From positions 1 to 11,274 of the forward strand of contig URNQ01000036.1 of NCBI GenBank assembly GCA_900549245.1: a stretch of 11,274 nucleotides of DNA, read 5' to 3'. Positions 1-6,231 of this stretch are shown here, in pieces. Position numbers and translations under genes: made by a program. The stretch is from an uncultured Collinsella sp. GTDB lineage: Bacteria > Actinomycetota > Coriobacteriia > Coriobacteriales > Coriobacteriaceae. Position 1 is the stretch's first letter, and each line of letters opens with the position of its first letter. Under the pieces are notes generated by a model. It was not told the DNA's origin, made no database searches, and saw nothing but the letters and a program-made list of their open reading frames with translations.

Positions 1-2
1 TG

Positions 3-1835
3 CCAATATTCGGTCTTAAGTGGGCCTTCGATTGGAAGGCCGAGTCTGGCCAGCAGTATGCCAACTGCAGCGAGCCTGTCATTGCTAACGGTTTTGTGTA
101 CATCGCGACCGAGAACGAGCTCATTAAGATCGATTCGTCCACGGGCAAAAAGGTTGCCTCTGCGCCGCTTGCCTCCAAGGTGAGCTACACCTCTCGTCCG
201 ATCTATACCAACGGCCTTATCATCGTTCCGCTCAACGGCGGTGCGGTCCAGGCGATTACTGCGGACAAGCTGATCTGCAAGTGGCTGACGCCTGGTTTGA
301 CGGACTTGACGCAGAGCTCCTGCACCGTGGTTTCGGACGGCGAGTACGTCTATGTTGGTACGGTCGATATTTCGTATGACGAGAACTACAACGCGACCTA
401 CGGCAACGGCTCCCTGAAGCGTATCAAGATTGCCACGGGCGAAGTTTCTTGGCAGAACATTGACCCCTCCGAGGGCTATTATTGGACTGGCGCTGCGCTG
501 ACGGATAAGTACGCCATTGTTCCTACGAGCGCGGGCACGCTTAAGTGCATTGATAAGACGACGGGCGATGTCGTTTCGACCATGAAGCTCGGCGCTGTCG
601 CAAATGCCGATTGCATTGCCGATCCGTCCAATGGTTCGACCTTCTATCAGATGACGCACGATGGAAAGCTCCATGTGATTTCGCTTTCGGCAAAGGGCGT
701 GCTGAGTGAACAGAAGACGGTTGATCTGGGCCTTACGAATAATCTGAGCGCCCCTGCGGTGTCTGGTGACAATCTGATTGTCGGCGGACAGACGGCTACT
801 GGCTCAGCTCTGGTTCTCTATAACCTGAAGACGGGTAAGACCACGATGGTCGCTGCTGCCGACGGCAAGGCGCTGCCGGCTGGCCTCAACGGTATTGCTG
901 CTACGCCGCTGGTGAGTGTTCAGGGCGGCAAGACCTATGTGTACTTCACCGTTAACAGCGCGGATAGCAAGGATTACGTCAACTACTCTGCTGGTGGTGG
1001 CGTGTATCGCTATACGCTCGGCGACGCAGAGGCGACGCAGATTTATGATGCGGCTGGCCATTACCAATACTGTGACTCTCCGGTCATTGCCGATGCTTCT
1101 GGCAACCTCTACTACATCAATGATTCGGGCACGCTGTTCAAGCTCGGGGCTGTTGAGTCTTGGACGGTTGCCTTTAATTCCAACGGCGGGTCTGCTTGCG
1201 ACACTAAGTTTGTGGCTACGGCCGACGGCAAGCTGGTCAAGCCGGCCGATCCGACGCGCGATGGCTACACTTTCGGCGGTTGGTATACCGATGAGGCTTG
1301 CACGCAGGCGTATGATTTCAGTACACCGGTGACGGCCGATCTGACGCTGTATGCCAAGTGGACCAAGAATGCCGTTAACCCTGGCGGCAATGGCGGTTCT
1401 GGCACTAATGGTGGCAACGGTGGCGCTGGCAACGGTTCTGGTGCTGGCGCTGGCACGGGCACGGGTTCCGGCTCCGGCTCTAAGGGCCAGCAGGCCGGCG
1501 GCGCTATCGCCCCGGGTCATAAGCCGACGACCAAGACGACGGTGTCGACCAAGACCGAGACCAAGGACAACAAGTCCGACAAGAAGGGCTCCGATAAGTC
1601 CGATAAGAAGGACGAGAAGAAGTCTGACAAGAAGTCTGACAAGAAGGACAGCAAGTCCGACAAGAAGTCCGATTCCAAGTCCGATACGGGTGCTGCTTCC
1701 ACGACCACTGCTAAGAAGTCCTCTAGTGCTTCCGAGCAGGAGACTGGCACCAACCCGCTCGCCATTGTTGGCGTTGCCGCCGGCGTTATCGGTCTCGCCA
1801 TCGTCGGCGTGTTCGTGTTCACCAAACGTCGGTAG
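3..1835 (+). CDS. Cell-surface PQQ-like beta-propeller protein with InlB-type repeat and C-terminal membrane anchor (5' partial)
   Basis: The frame is open from base 3, so the gene starts outside the window and GTG 96 is internal; 610 residues are visible. Residues 1 to about 380 carry repeated beta-propeller (PQQ-like/quinoprotein-type) blades, with recurring patterns of the type 'VYIATENELIKID..TGK'. Residues about 386-453 form a Listeria-Bacteroides (InlB B) repeat: 'VAFNSNGG', 'RDGYTFGGWYTDEAC' and final 'LYAKWTK'. Next come a Gly/Asn/Ser-rich linker (about 457-505), a Lys-Ser-Asp repeat tract (524-561), a hydrophobic helix (about 586-606) and a terminal KRR. That tail fits a protein held in the membrane by its C-terminus, with the linkers crossing the cell wall. 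No LPXTG precedes the helix, so sortase anchoring is not supported. The propeller probably acts in binding or scaffolding; its ligand is unknown. The DUF4430 gene follows at once and is probably co-transcribed. Confidence 0.88.
   Translation, partial: PIFGLKWAFDWKAESGQQYANCSEPVIANGFVYIATENELIKIDSSTGKKVASAPLASKVSYTSRPIYTNGLIIVPLNGGAVQAITADKLICKWLTPGLTDLTQSSCTVVSDGEYVYVGTVDISYDENYNATYGNGSLKRIKIATGEVSWQNIDPSEGYYWTGAALTDKYAIVPTSAGTLKCIDKTTGDVVSTMKLGAVANADCIADPSNGSTFYQMTHDGKLHVISLSAKGVLSEQKTVDLGLTNNLSAPAVSGDNLIVGGQTATGSALVLYNLKTGKTTMVAAADGKALPAGLNGIAATPLVSVQGGKTYVYFTVNSADSKDYVNYSAGGGVYRYTLGDAEATQIYDAAGHYQYCDSPVIADASGNLYYINDSGTLFKLGAVESWTVAFNSNGGSACDTKFVATADGKLVKPADPTRDGYTFGGWYTDEACTQAYDFSTPVTADLTLYAKWTKNAVNPGGNGGSGTNGGNGGAGNGSGAGAGTGTGSGSGSKGQQAGGAIAPGHKPTTKTTVSTKTETKDNKSDKKGSDKSDKKDEKKSDKKSDKKDSKSDKKSDSKSDTGAASTTTAKKSSSASEQETGTNPLAIVGVAAGVIGLAIVGVFVFTKRR
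1572..1685 (+). repeat. Lys-Ser-Asp coding repeat (wall-spanning linker)
   Basis: Degenerate in-frame repeats of codons for K-S-D-K-K (aag tcc/tct gac/gat aag aag) fill this stretch of the propeller gene. The codon variation between units (tcc/tct, gac/gat) suggests an old, protein-selected repeat rather than a recent slippage expansion. The lack of stops in these codons on the opposite strand creates long false antisense frames. Confidence 0.8.
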
Positions 1836-1844
1836 GTGAGGGCT

Positions 1845-2735
1845 GTGTCCAATAAATCCAAGGACGCTGACCCCAAGCAACCAGATTCCTCGTTTATCCA
1901 GCTTGACGATGCAAAGCAAAAGGGCGCCGCTTCGGCGGCGTCCGCCCCTCGCCGCAAGGCGCTCCTCGGCGTTCTGACTGCCGCGTGTACCATTCTGATC
2001 GTCGTCTCGCTGGGTTTCGTCCATCCTTCCACAAGCGGTGCCTGGTCTATCGACTGGATCATTCAGGCCGTGACGGGGGAGAGCGTCGTCACCAAGGACA
2101 CCAAGGCGTCTGGCTCGTCTTCCGCTTCGGGCGAGGCCAGTTCCAAGGATTCCAAGTCATCGAATGACGCAAAAGATGAGTCCAAGTCCAAGGACGATTC
2201 CGAGTCTTCAAACAAGGAATCGGACAAGAACTCGGATAACAAGAAGTCCGAGGACCAGGACGGCAAGAAGTCTGGCGATAAATCCGCTGCCCAAAATACG
2301 GGAGCCGGTGATACTTCCAATGCGTCTGGCGGTGCTTCTTCGGGCGGTGGCCAGTCGTCTGATGGAGTTTCATCCTCTAATGGTGGAAACGCCTCCTCGG
2401 GCGGCCAGAGCGGCTCGCAGGAGTCCAGCTACGTAACAGTGACGGTTTCGGTCACATCGAGCGCTGTGGGCAATCCTGTGTCTTCTGGTGGCACCTTTAC
2501 CTTTAACGAAGGCGCTACCGTCTACGATGCCCTGTGCGCGCTGGGCCTTTCTGTCAATGCGCATGGCTCGTCGTACGGCACGTATGTCTCCGCGATTGGT
2601 GGTTTGGCGGAGAAACAGTACGGCGGTACGAGCGGCTGGATGTACTCCGTCAACGGCACAACGCCCATGACGGCCTGCAGCAACTACGTTCTCTCCAACG
2701 GCGACAACGTGGTCTGGTATTACGTTACAGGCTAG
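1845..2735 (+). CDS. N-terminally membrane-anchored DUF4430 (transcobalamin-like C-terminal domain) surface protein
   Basis: 296 residues from GTG 1845, which has GGTGAGG 3-4 bases upstream. A GTG at 1836, directly abutting the previous stop, would add three residues but has no Shine-Dalgarno. The short cytosolic N-terminus ends in 'PRRK', followed by one membrane helix (about residues 39-59) and no clear signal peptidase site, so the bulk should lie outside. A long Ser/Lys/Asp/Glu linker (about 78-145) and a Gly/Ser linker lead to a DUF4430 domain (about 196-296). The DUF4430 call rests on 'VTVTVSV', 'GATVYDALCALGLSV', 'YVSAIGGLAEKQYG', 'SGWMYSVNG' and the closing 'LSNGDNVVWYYV'. DUF4430 resembles the C-terminal domain of transcobalamin-type proteins and is common on Gram-positive surface proteins; ligand binding here is inference. 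It shares a transcript and a linker style with the upstream propeller protein. Confidence 0.87.
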   Translation: MSNKSKDADPKQPDSSFIQLDDAKQKGAASAASAPRRKALLGVLTAACTILIVVSLGFVHPSTSGAWSIDWIIQAVTGESVVTKDTKASGSSSASGEASSKDSKSSNDAKDESKSKDDSESSNKESDKNSDNKKSEDQDGKKSGDKSAAQNTGAGDTSNASGGASSGGGQSSDGVSSSNGGNASSGGQSGSQESSYVTVTVSVTSSAVGNPVSSGGTFTFNEGATVYDALCALGLSVNAHGSSYGTYVSAIGGLAEKQYGGTSGWMYSVNGTTPMTACSNYVLSNGDNVVWYYVTG

Positions 2736-2757
2736 AGGCTTCGACATAGCGCGCCAG

Positions 2758-2795
2758 ACGGGCGGTTCGGACAGACATCCGGGCCGCCCGTTTTT
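2758..2795 (+). terminator. Intrinsic terminator of the surface-protein pair
   Basis: An 8-bp GC-rich stem (acgggcgg 2758-2765 with ccgcccgt 2784-2791) encloses a second 4-bp stem (cgga 2768-2771 with tccg 2778-2781) and is followed by five T (2791-2795). It sits 23 bases after the DUF4430 stop, as expected for a Rho-independent terminator on the + strand. Confidence 0.9.
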
Positions 2796-2830
2796 CATGC
2801 GAATGGGATTGGGTCGCCGGGTCTCTCGGC

Positions 2831-2868
2831 AAACAAAAAACCGGTTGGAATGGGAATTCCAACCGGTT
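2831..2868 (-). terminator. Intrinsic terminator of the distal GtrA-like gene
   Basis: A perfect 13-bp stem (aaccggttggaat 2839-2851 with its complement 2856-2868) has a 4-base loop. On the - strand it is followed by a U-tract (bases 2840-2831 read as TTTTTTGTTT). It lies about 26 bases beyond the stop of the - strand gene at 2895. Its orientation shows that it serves that gene and not the + strand unit, which has its own terminator. Confidence 0.9.
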
Positions 2869-2894
2869 ATACATTCAAGCAAATAGCGAATCGA

Positions 2895-3302
2895 CTACGA
2901 CCGTGCGCCCTCGAGGAAGAAGCGGCGGCTGAAGGAGTTGTACCAGGGGACGAGGAACGTGGCGATGGCCTTCATGGCCTGGTAGCCGATGCTCAAAAAC
3001 GTGACGCCCACAAACATGTACAGGTCGTTGAGGCCCAGGCCGATCACCGACAGGATGGTGAAGATCGTGAACTCGCGCTTGCGGCTCATGCCCTCGCGAT
3101 GGTCGAACACGTACTTCATGCTGAGCCAGTAGTTGACCACGACGGACGTGGTAAACGAGACCGTGGTGCTCATCAAAAAGTCGAGGTGAAACAGCTCGAC
3201 GAGCGCAATGAGCATACCCCAGTCGATGCCAAAGGAGATAAGACCCACGACAGCGAACTTGAGGAACTGCTTGGTATGAGGTTGTGCCAGTGCCTTGCGC
3301 AC
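2895..3302 (-). CDS. GtrA-family four-helix membrane protein (distal paralogue)
   Basis: 135 residues from GTG 3302, preceded by GGATGTGAT (- strand), a near match to the full anti-Shine-Dalgarno complement. Four hydrophobic helices fit the GtrA fold (about residues 15-34, 41-61, 78-99, 104-124). The family signature is visible: 'KFAVVGLISFGIDWG' at the start, 'NYWLSMKYVFDHREGMSRKREF' between helices 2 and 3, and 'RRFFLEG' at the end. GtrA-type proteins are thought to flip or present polyprenyl-phosphate-linked sugars for cell-envelope glycosylation; the substrate here cannot be read. It is clearly paralogous to the gene at 3521-3916, sharing 'SMKYVF.H.EGM.R.REF' and 'LSVIGLGLND'. No glycosyltransferase partner is adjacent. 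Confidence 0.88.
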   Translation of the reverse strand: MRKALAQPHTKQFLKFAVVGLISFGIDWGMLIALVELFHLDFLMSTTVSFTTSVVVNYWLSMKYVFDHREGMSRKREFTIFTILSVIGLGLNDLYMFVGVTFLSIGYQAMKAIATFLVPWYNSFSRRFFLEGARS

Positions 3303-3389
3303 GTAATCACATCCAACGCGTTGATGAATCGAGCAGAGGATACTTTAGAGCTTTTGCAAGGGAAACGTAAGGTCCTTGCCAAGAACTAT

Positions 3390-3450
3390 ACGAACTCGCC
3401 AAATTTTCAAGAGCTAATCCGCAAACGTTGAAAATTTGCCCGTAAACGAG
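3390..3450 (-). promoter_or_regulatory. Candidate operator or promoter dyad upstream of the distal GtrA-like gene
   Basis: Perfect 11-bp inverted repeat caaattttcaa (3400-3410) and ttgaaaatttg (3428-3438), 17 bases apart, in an AT-rich island inside GC-rich DNA. On the - strand the proximal arm contains TTGAAA, and TATAGT follows with a 14-base gap, too short for a canonical promoter. The position, about 100-140 bases upstream of the start at 3302, suits a regulatory site. Function is inferred from symmetry and position only. Confidence 0.35.
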
Positions 3451-3500
3451 CAATGCCCACGAACAACACAGCGCTCGACGCGTGTCATCCGTGGGCATTG
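3451..3500 (-). terminator. Hairpin after the proximal GtrA-like gene (possible weak terminator)
   Basis: Perfect 11-bp arms caatgcccacg (3451-3461) and cgtgggcattg (3490-3500) enclose an inner stem (acac/gtgt plus gcg/cgc with one bulge) and a 5-base loop. It begins about 20 bases after the - strand stop at 3521. The - strand sequence after it (ctcgttta) lacks a true U-tract. It could be a terminator, a transcript-stabilising 3' hairpin, or an attenuator before the distal paralogue. Confidence 0.5.
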
Positions 3501-3520
3501 TAAAGCTGTAAGGTTGCGAG

Positions 3521-3916
3521 TTACTTGGTCTCGTTGCCTTCCAGGAAGATCTTTCGGGTCACAAAGTTGTAGACCATGACAAGCGCGGTGGCGCAAATCT
3601 TGGCGATATTGGCCTCGAGCCCCAGGCCGGCGTTGAGCGCCAGCACGATGCCGTCGTTGAGTCCCAAACCGATCACAGACAGCACGACAAAGATAATGAA
3701 CTCGCGGCGGCGGCACATGCCCTCCTTGTGCGCAAACACGTACTTCATGCTGGCGAGGTAGTTAAAGATGAGTGAGATGATAAAGCCGCTGGTGTTGGCG
3801 ATTAGGATGTTGAGGCCCAGACCGTAGTGGAGCAGATTCATAATGCCAAAGTCGATGACCGTGGCAATGACGCCGACGACGCCAAACTTCATGATCTGCG
3901 CAAGGAGCTTTTGCAT
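3521..3916 (-). CDS. GtrA-family four-helix membrane protein (proximal paralogue, behind fbp)
   Basis: 131 residues from ATG 3916, chosen because AAGGCAGGT (3928-3920) precedes it and 'MQKLLAQIMKFGVVG' matches the usual GtrA N-terminus. The frame runs on to a TTG at 3979, which would add 21 residues rich in Pro/Arg/His that fit the family poorly. Four hydrophobic helices are visible, with the inter-helix signature 'NYLASMKYVFAHKEGMCRRREF', 'LSVIGLGLND' and terminal 'TRKIFLEG'. Family role: membrane passage of lipid-linked sugars for envelope polysaccharide or glycosylation; substrate unknown. It starts 78 bases after the fbp stop on the same strand, so it may be read through from fbp. A hairpin at 3451-3500 follows. 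Confidence 0.88.
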   Translation of the reverse strand: MQKLLAQIMKFGVVGVIATVIDFGIMNLLHYGLGLNILIANTSGFIISLIFNYLASMKYVFAHKEGMCRRREFIIFVVLSVIGLGLNDGIVLALNAGLGLEANIAKICATALVMVYNFVTRKIFLEGNETK

Positions 3917-3994
3917 GGTACCTGCCTTATGGTGGCGCCGGGGCGCCGCGGGGATGACAAACTCAGCAAGTTTAGCCAATCCCCACGGGTGGTG

Positions 3995-5911
3995 CTAGGC
4001 GCGCTCCTCGATAGCACCGTTTCTATATGCATCGAGCAGCTGGCGCAGGTCCTGGATCTGGCTGCGGATCTTGGCACCGGAATCGGTGTCGCTCACCATG
4101 CGGCGACGGTCGGCCTCGTCAAAGCGGTTGGTCTCGCTTTCGATATCGACGTTGCGGGTGAGTGCCTCGGCAACCGTCGTAAAGGCCCGGTGCGACTTGA
4201 GGCGGCAGCCGCGCGAGCTCGAGATGAGCGTATAGCCGGCGATACCCGTCTTGGGATGGTAAGCGCGGCAGAAGCCGCCATCGATGACCAGCAGCTTGCC
4301 CTCGGCGCGGATGGGCTGCTCGCCCTTGGTGGTTTTAACGGGCGTGTGGCCGTTGATGATGTGGCCGGTCGGTGAACATGCCATGGGCGCGACGCCAAAC
4401 TCGCGCATGATGTCATCGCAGACCGAGGGCGACTTGGTAAGCGTAAAGTACGGGTCCATCGGCTCGACCCAGGTGCTCTTATCGGCGATATAGGCGCGCT
4501 CAAAGGTACGCACCAGGCGTCCGCTGGCGGGTGAGCTAAAGCCAATCCACAGGTACCACATCCAGTCGAGGGCGTCGCGGTCGCCCACGCGCCAGGCGCG
4601 GCGGGCGATGTGGTCGCAAAAATCGAGATAATCGCGGCCAGCGTGCCAGGTGCCCAGGCAGTTCATGCTGCTAAAGGTGCCGTCTTCGTTGAGCGGCACG
4701 CAGCCATGGAACAGCAGGTTGCCGTTGGTGACCTTGTACATCGAGCCGTGGGAATAGAGGAAATCGATATGGCGATGCAGGTGATCGGCGGTGACAAACT
4801 CGGACACGAGCTTGTCGATGATGTGCTGCTCCTGAGACGTGAGCGTATAGGGGTCCGTCGGGTCGACGGTGGGGAAGTCGTTGGTCGTGAGCGGCCACAC
4901 GCTGCCGTCGGCGAGCGTGACCGTGCCGGTGTCGTGGTCGATCTTGTCGAGTAACAGGCGGTCGGTCATGTCGAACTCGGGGTGGCGCTGGATAATCTGA
5001 CCCTCGAGCTTAAAGAGCAGCACGTTGATGGCCTTGATCAGCGGGGTGATGGACTCACCGGCGGTGTAGGTGGCATCGGCAAAGGCGACAAGCTCACGCA
5101 GCGAGATGCCGTAGTCGTTCTCCAGGATCTCGTAGTTGTCGTAGCGTAGGTTGTTGCGCAGCACCGTGGCGATGCAGGCAGGTTCACCGGCCGCAGCGCC
5201 CATCCACAGCAGGTCGTGGTTGCCCCACTGGATGTCGAGTGAATGGTAGGTGAGCAGGCGGTCCATAATCTTGGCCGCGCCGCCACCGCGGTCGAAGATA
5301 TCGCCCACCAGGTGCAGGTGGTCGACGGCCAGGCGCTTGATGAGCGAGGCGAGCGACTCGATAAAGTCGTCGGCGCTGGCGGTCTCTAGGATGGACTCCA
5401 CGATGCGCTCGTGATAGCGCACGCGATAGTTGTTCTCGTCCGGATGCGTGTGTAGCAGCTCGTCGATGATGTAGGCGTAATCGCGTGGGATGGCCTTACG
5501 CACCTTGGAGCGCGTATAGCGGCTCGAAAGCGAGCGGGCGACCATGATGAGCTGGTCAAGCATCGTCTTGTACCAGGTGGGCGAGTCCTCGCGCTGGCTG
5601 CGGACCAGCTCGATCTTCTCGCGCGGGTAGTAGATGAGCGTGCACAGCTCGCCCTTCTCGTCAAAGGAGAGCGTTTCGCCAAAGATTTCGTCGACATGCT
5701 CGCGCACGACGCCCGAGCAGTTGTTGAGGATGTGCATAAAGGCTTCGTACTCGCCATGCACGTCGCTCATAAAATGCTCAGTGCCTTTGGGCAGGTTGAG
5801 GATGGCCGAGAGATTGATGATCTCGGTAAACGCGGATTGCTCGGTGGGAAATTGTTTCGACAGCAGACGCAGATACTTGAAGTCTTGCGGATTGCGATCG
5901 AATGCGACCAT
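3995..5911 (-). CDS. fbp: Class III fructose-1,6-bisphosphatase
   Basis: 638 residues, close to the roughly 650-670 usual for the Firmicutes-type class III enzyme. It hydrolyses fructose-1,6-bisphosphate to fructose-6-phosphate in the cytosol, the committing step of gluconeogenesis. Metallophosphatase motifs are intact: 'FMSDVHGE' (D50, H52), 'GDIFDRGGG' (D204, D207), 'WGNHD' (N231, H232, D233) and 'INGHTPVK' (N520, H522), plus 'VIDGGFC' and 'YHPKTGIAGY'. ATG 5911 is the start because GGAAGG lies 8 bases upstream; an in-frame TTG at 5956 would add 15 residues, has no ribosome site and falls inside a dyad. Two GtrA-family genes follow on the same strand. The enzyme is unrelated in fold to class I/II FBPases and is typical of anaerobic Gram-positives. 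Confidence 0.96.
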   Translation of the reverse strand: MVAFDRNPQDFKYLRLLSKQFPTEQSAFTEIINLSAILNLPKGTEHFMSDVHGEYEAFMHILNNCSGVVREHVDEIFGETLSFDEKGELCTLIYYPREKIELVRSQREDSPTWYKTMLDQLIMVARSLSSRYTRSKVRKAIPRDYAYIIDELLHTHPDENNYRVRYHERIVESILETASADDFIESLASLIKRLAVDHLHLVGDIFDRGGGAAKIMDRLLTYHSLDIQWGNHDLLWMGAAAGEPACIATVLRNNLRYDNYEILENDYGISLRELVAFADATYTAGESITPLIKAINVLLFKLEGQIIQRHPEFDMTDRLLLDKIDHDTGTVTLADGSVWPLTTNDFPTVDPTDPYTLTSQEQHIIDKLVSEFVTADHLHRHIDFLYSHGSMYKVTNGNLLFHGCVPLNEDGTFSSMNCLGTWHAGRDYLDFCDHIARRAWRVGDRDALDWMWYLWIGFSSPASGRLVRTFERAYIADKSTWVEPMDPYFTLTKSPSVCDDIMREFGVAPMACSPTGHIINGHTPVKTTKGEQPIRAEGKLLVIDGGFCRAYHPKTGIAGYTLISSSRGCRLKSHRAFTTVAEALTRNVDIESETNRFDEADRRRMVSDTDSGAKIRSQIQDLRQLLDAYRNGAIEERA

Positions 5912-5938
5912 GAAACACCTTCCGATGGAGCTGGTAAA

Positions 5939-5968
5939 ACTGATAAACAGCGTCAAACGTTTATCAGT
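5939..5968 (-). promoter_or_regulatory. fbp: Inverted repeat in the fbp upstream region (candidate operator or leader hairpin)
   Basis: Perfect arms actgataaac (5939-5948) and gtttatcagt (5959-5968) with a 10-base spacer, lying 28-57 bases before the fbp ATG. Arm length and one-turn spacing fit a dimeric regulator's operator; in RNA it would form a 10-bp hairpin ahead of the ribosome site. The binding factor is unknown. Confidence 0.5.
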
Positions 5969-6167
5969 ATGCGCCGCTTTTGTTTCGATTTTGCGCCAGC
6001 GGCTGAATTGTCGGCTGAACGGTTTGGTAAATCGATTTAGTTGAGGTAGATATGGCGGTTGAGTGGAGACGACAGAGGGTGTTTTCTCAGATATTTATGC
6101 GTGGGGCCGGTGGAGACGATGGTGGTAAAGATGTTCGCTATTTTTGGTTCGATTTGGTAAATAGTGG

Positions 6168-6203
6168 ACATATGTACCGTATGTAGGCTCACTGTGCGAT
6201 AAT
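6168..6203 (+). promoter_or_regulatory. Candidate promoter with overlapping dyad for the DegV-family gene
   Basis: TGCGATAAT (6195-6203) reads as an extended -10 element (TG-n-GATAAT), 29 bases before the start codon, leaving a short leader. The -35 region is poor, as is usual with an extended -10. An imperfect dyad, acata (6168-6172) and tatgt (6180-6184) around a 7-base centre, overlies the -35 position and could be an operator. Confidence 0.45.
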
Positions 6204-6231
6204 TTGCGCAGCAATGAGTAAGGAGCCTCAT

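Larger units (their letters stand above)
5912..6231. other. Divergent intergenic region between fbp and the DegV-family gene
   Basis: 320 AT-richer bases with no credible gene. It holds, left to right, a 10-bp inverted repeat in the fbp leader (5939-5968), a 12-bp palindrome (6028-6039), a repeated 10-mer tttggtaaat (6023-6032 and 6153-6162), a repeated 10-mer gtggagacga (6063-6072 and 6110-6119), and the candidate promoter and operator of the DegV gene (6168-6203). I could not place a convincing -35/-10 pair for fbp. Confidence 0.6.

Noticed and set aside
1572..1685. Periodic repeat resembling a CRISPR or satellite array
   Set aside because: Units are 9-15 bases, in frame and degenerate at third positions, which fits a protein linker; there are no spacers.
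804..2024. 406-codon - strand open frame opposite the propeller gene
   Set aside because: Low-complexity Leu/Arg/Gly translation with no domain; it arises from GC codon bias and the repeat tract of the real + strand gene.
1517..2062. 181-codon - strand frame rich in SDFLSDLLS
   Set aside because: It is the antisense reading of the Lys-Ser-Asp codon repeats; no ribosome site or family resemblance.
2850..3431. 193-codon + strand frame
   Set aside because: Runs antisense over the GtrA-like gene, which has clear membrane helices and family motifs, and over the terminator hairpin.
5912..5956. Upstream TTG start for fbp, adding 15 residues
   Set aside because: No Shine-Dalgarno, lies in the upstream dyad, and the downstream ATG has GGAAGG at good spacing.
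6063..6119. Two copies of gtggagacga as mobile-element or attachment-site direct repeats
   Set aside because: Only 10 bases long, 47 bases apart, with no element, integrase or tRNA nearby; probably chance or a minor regulatory repeat.
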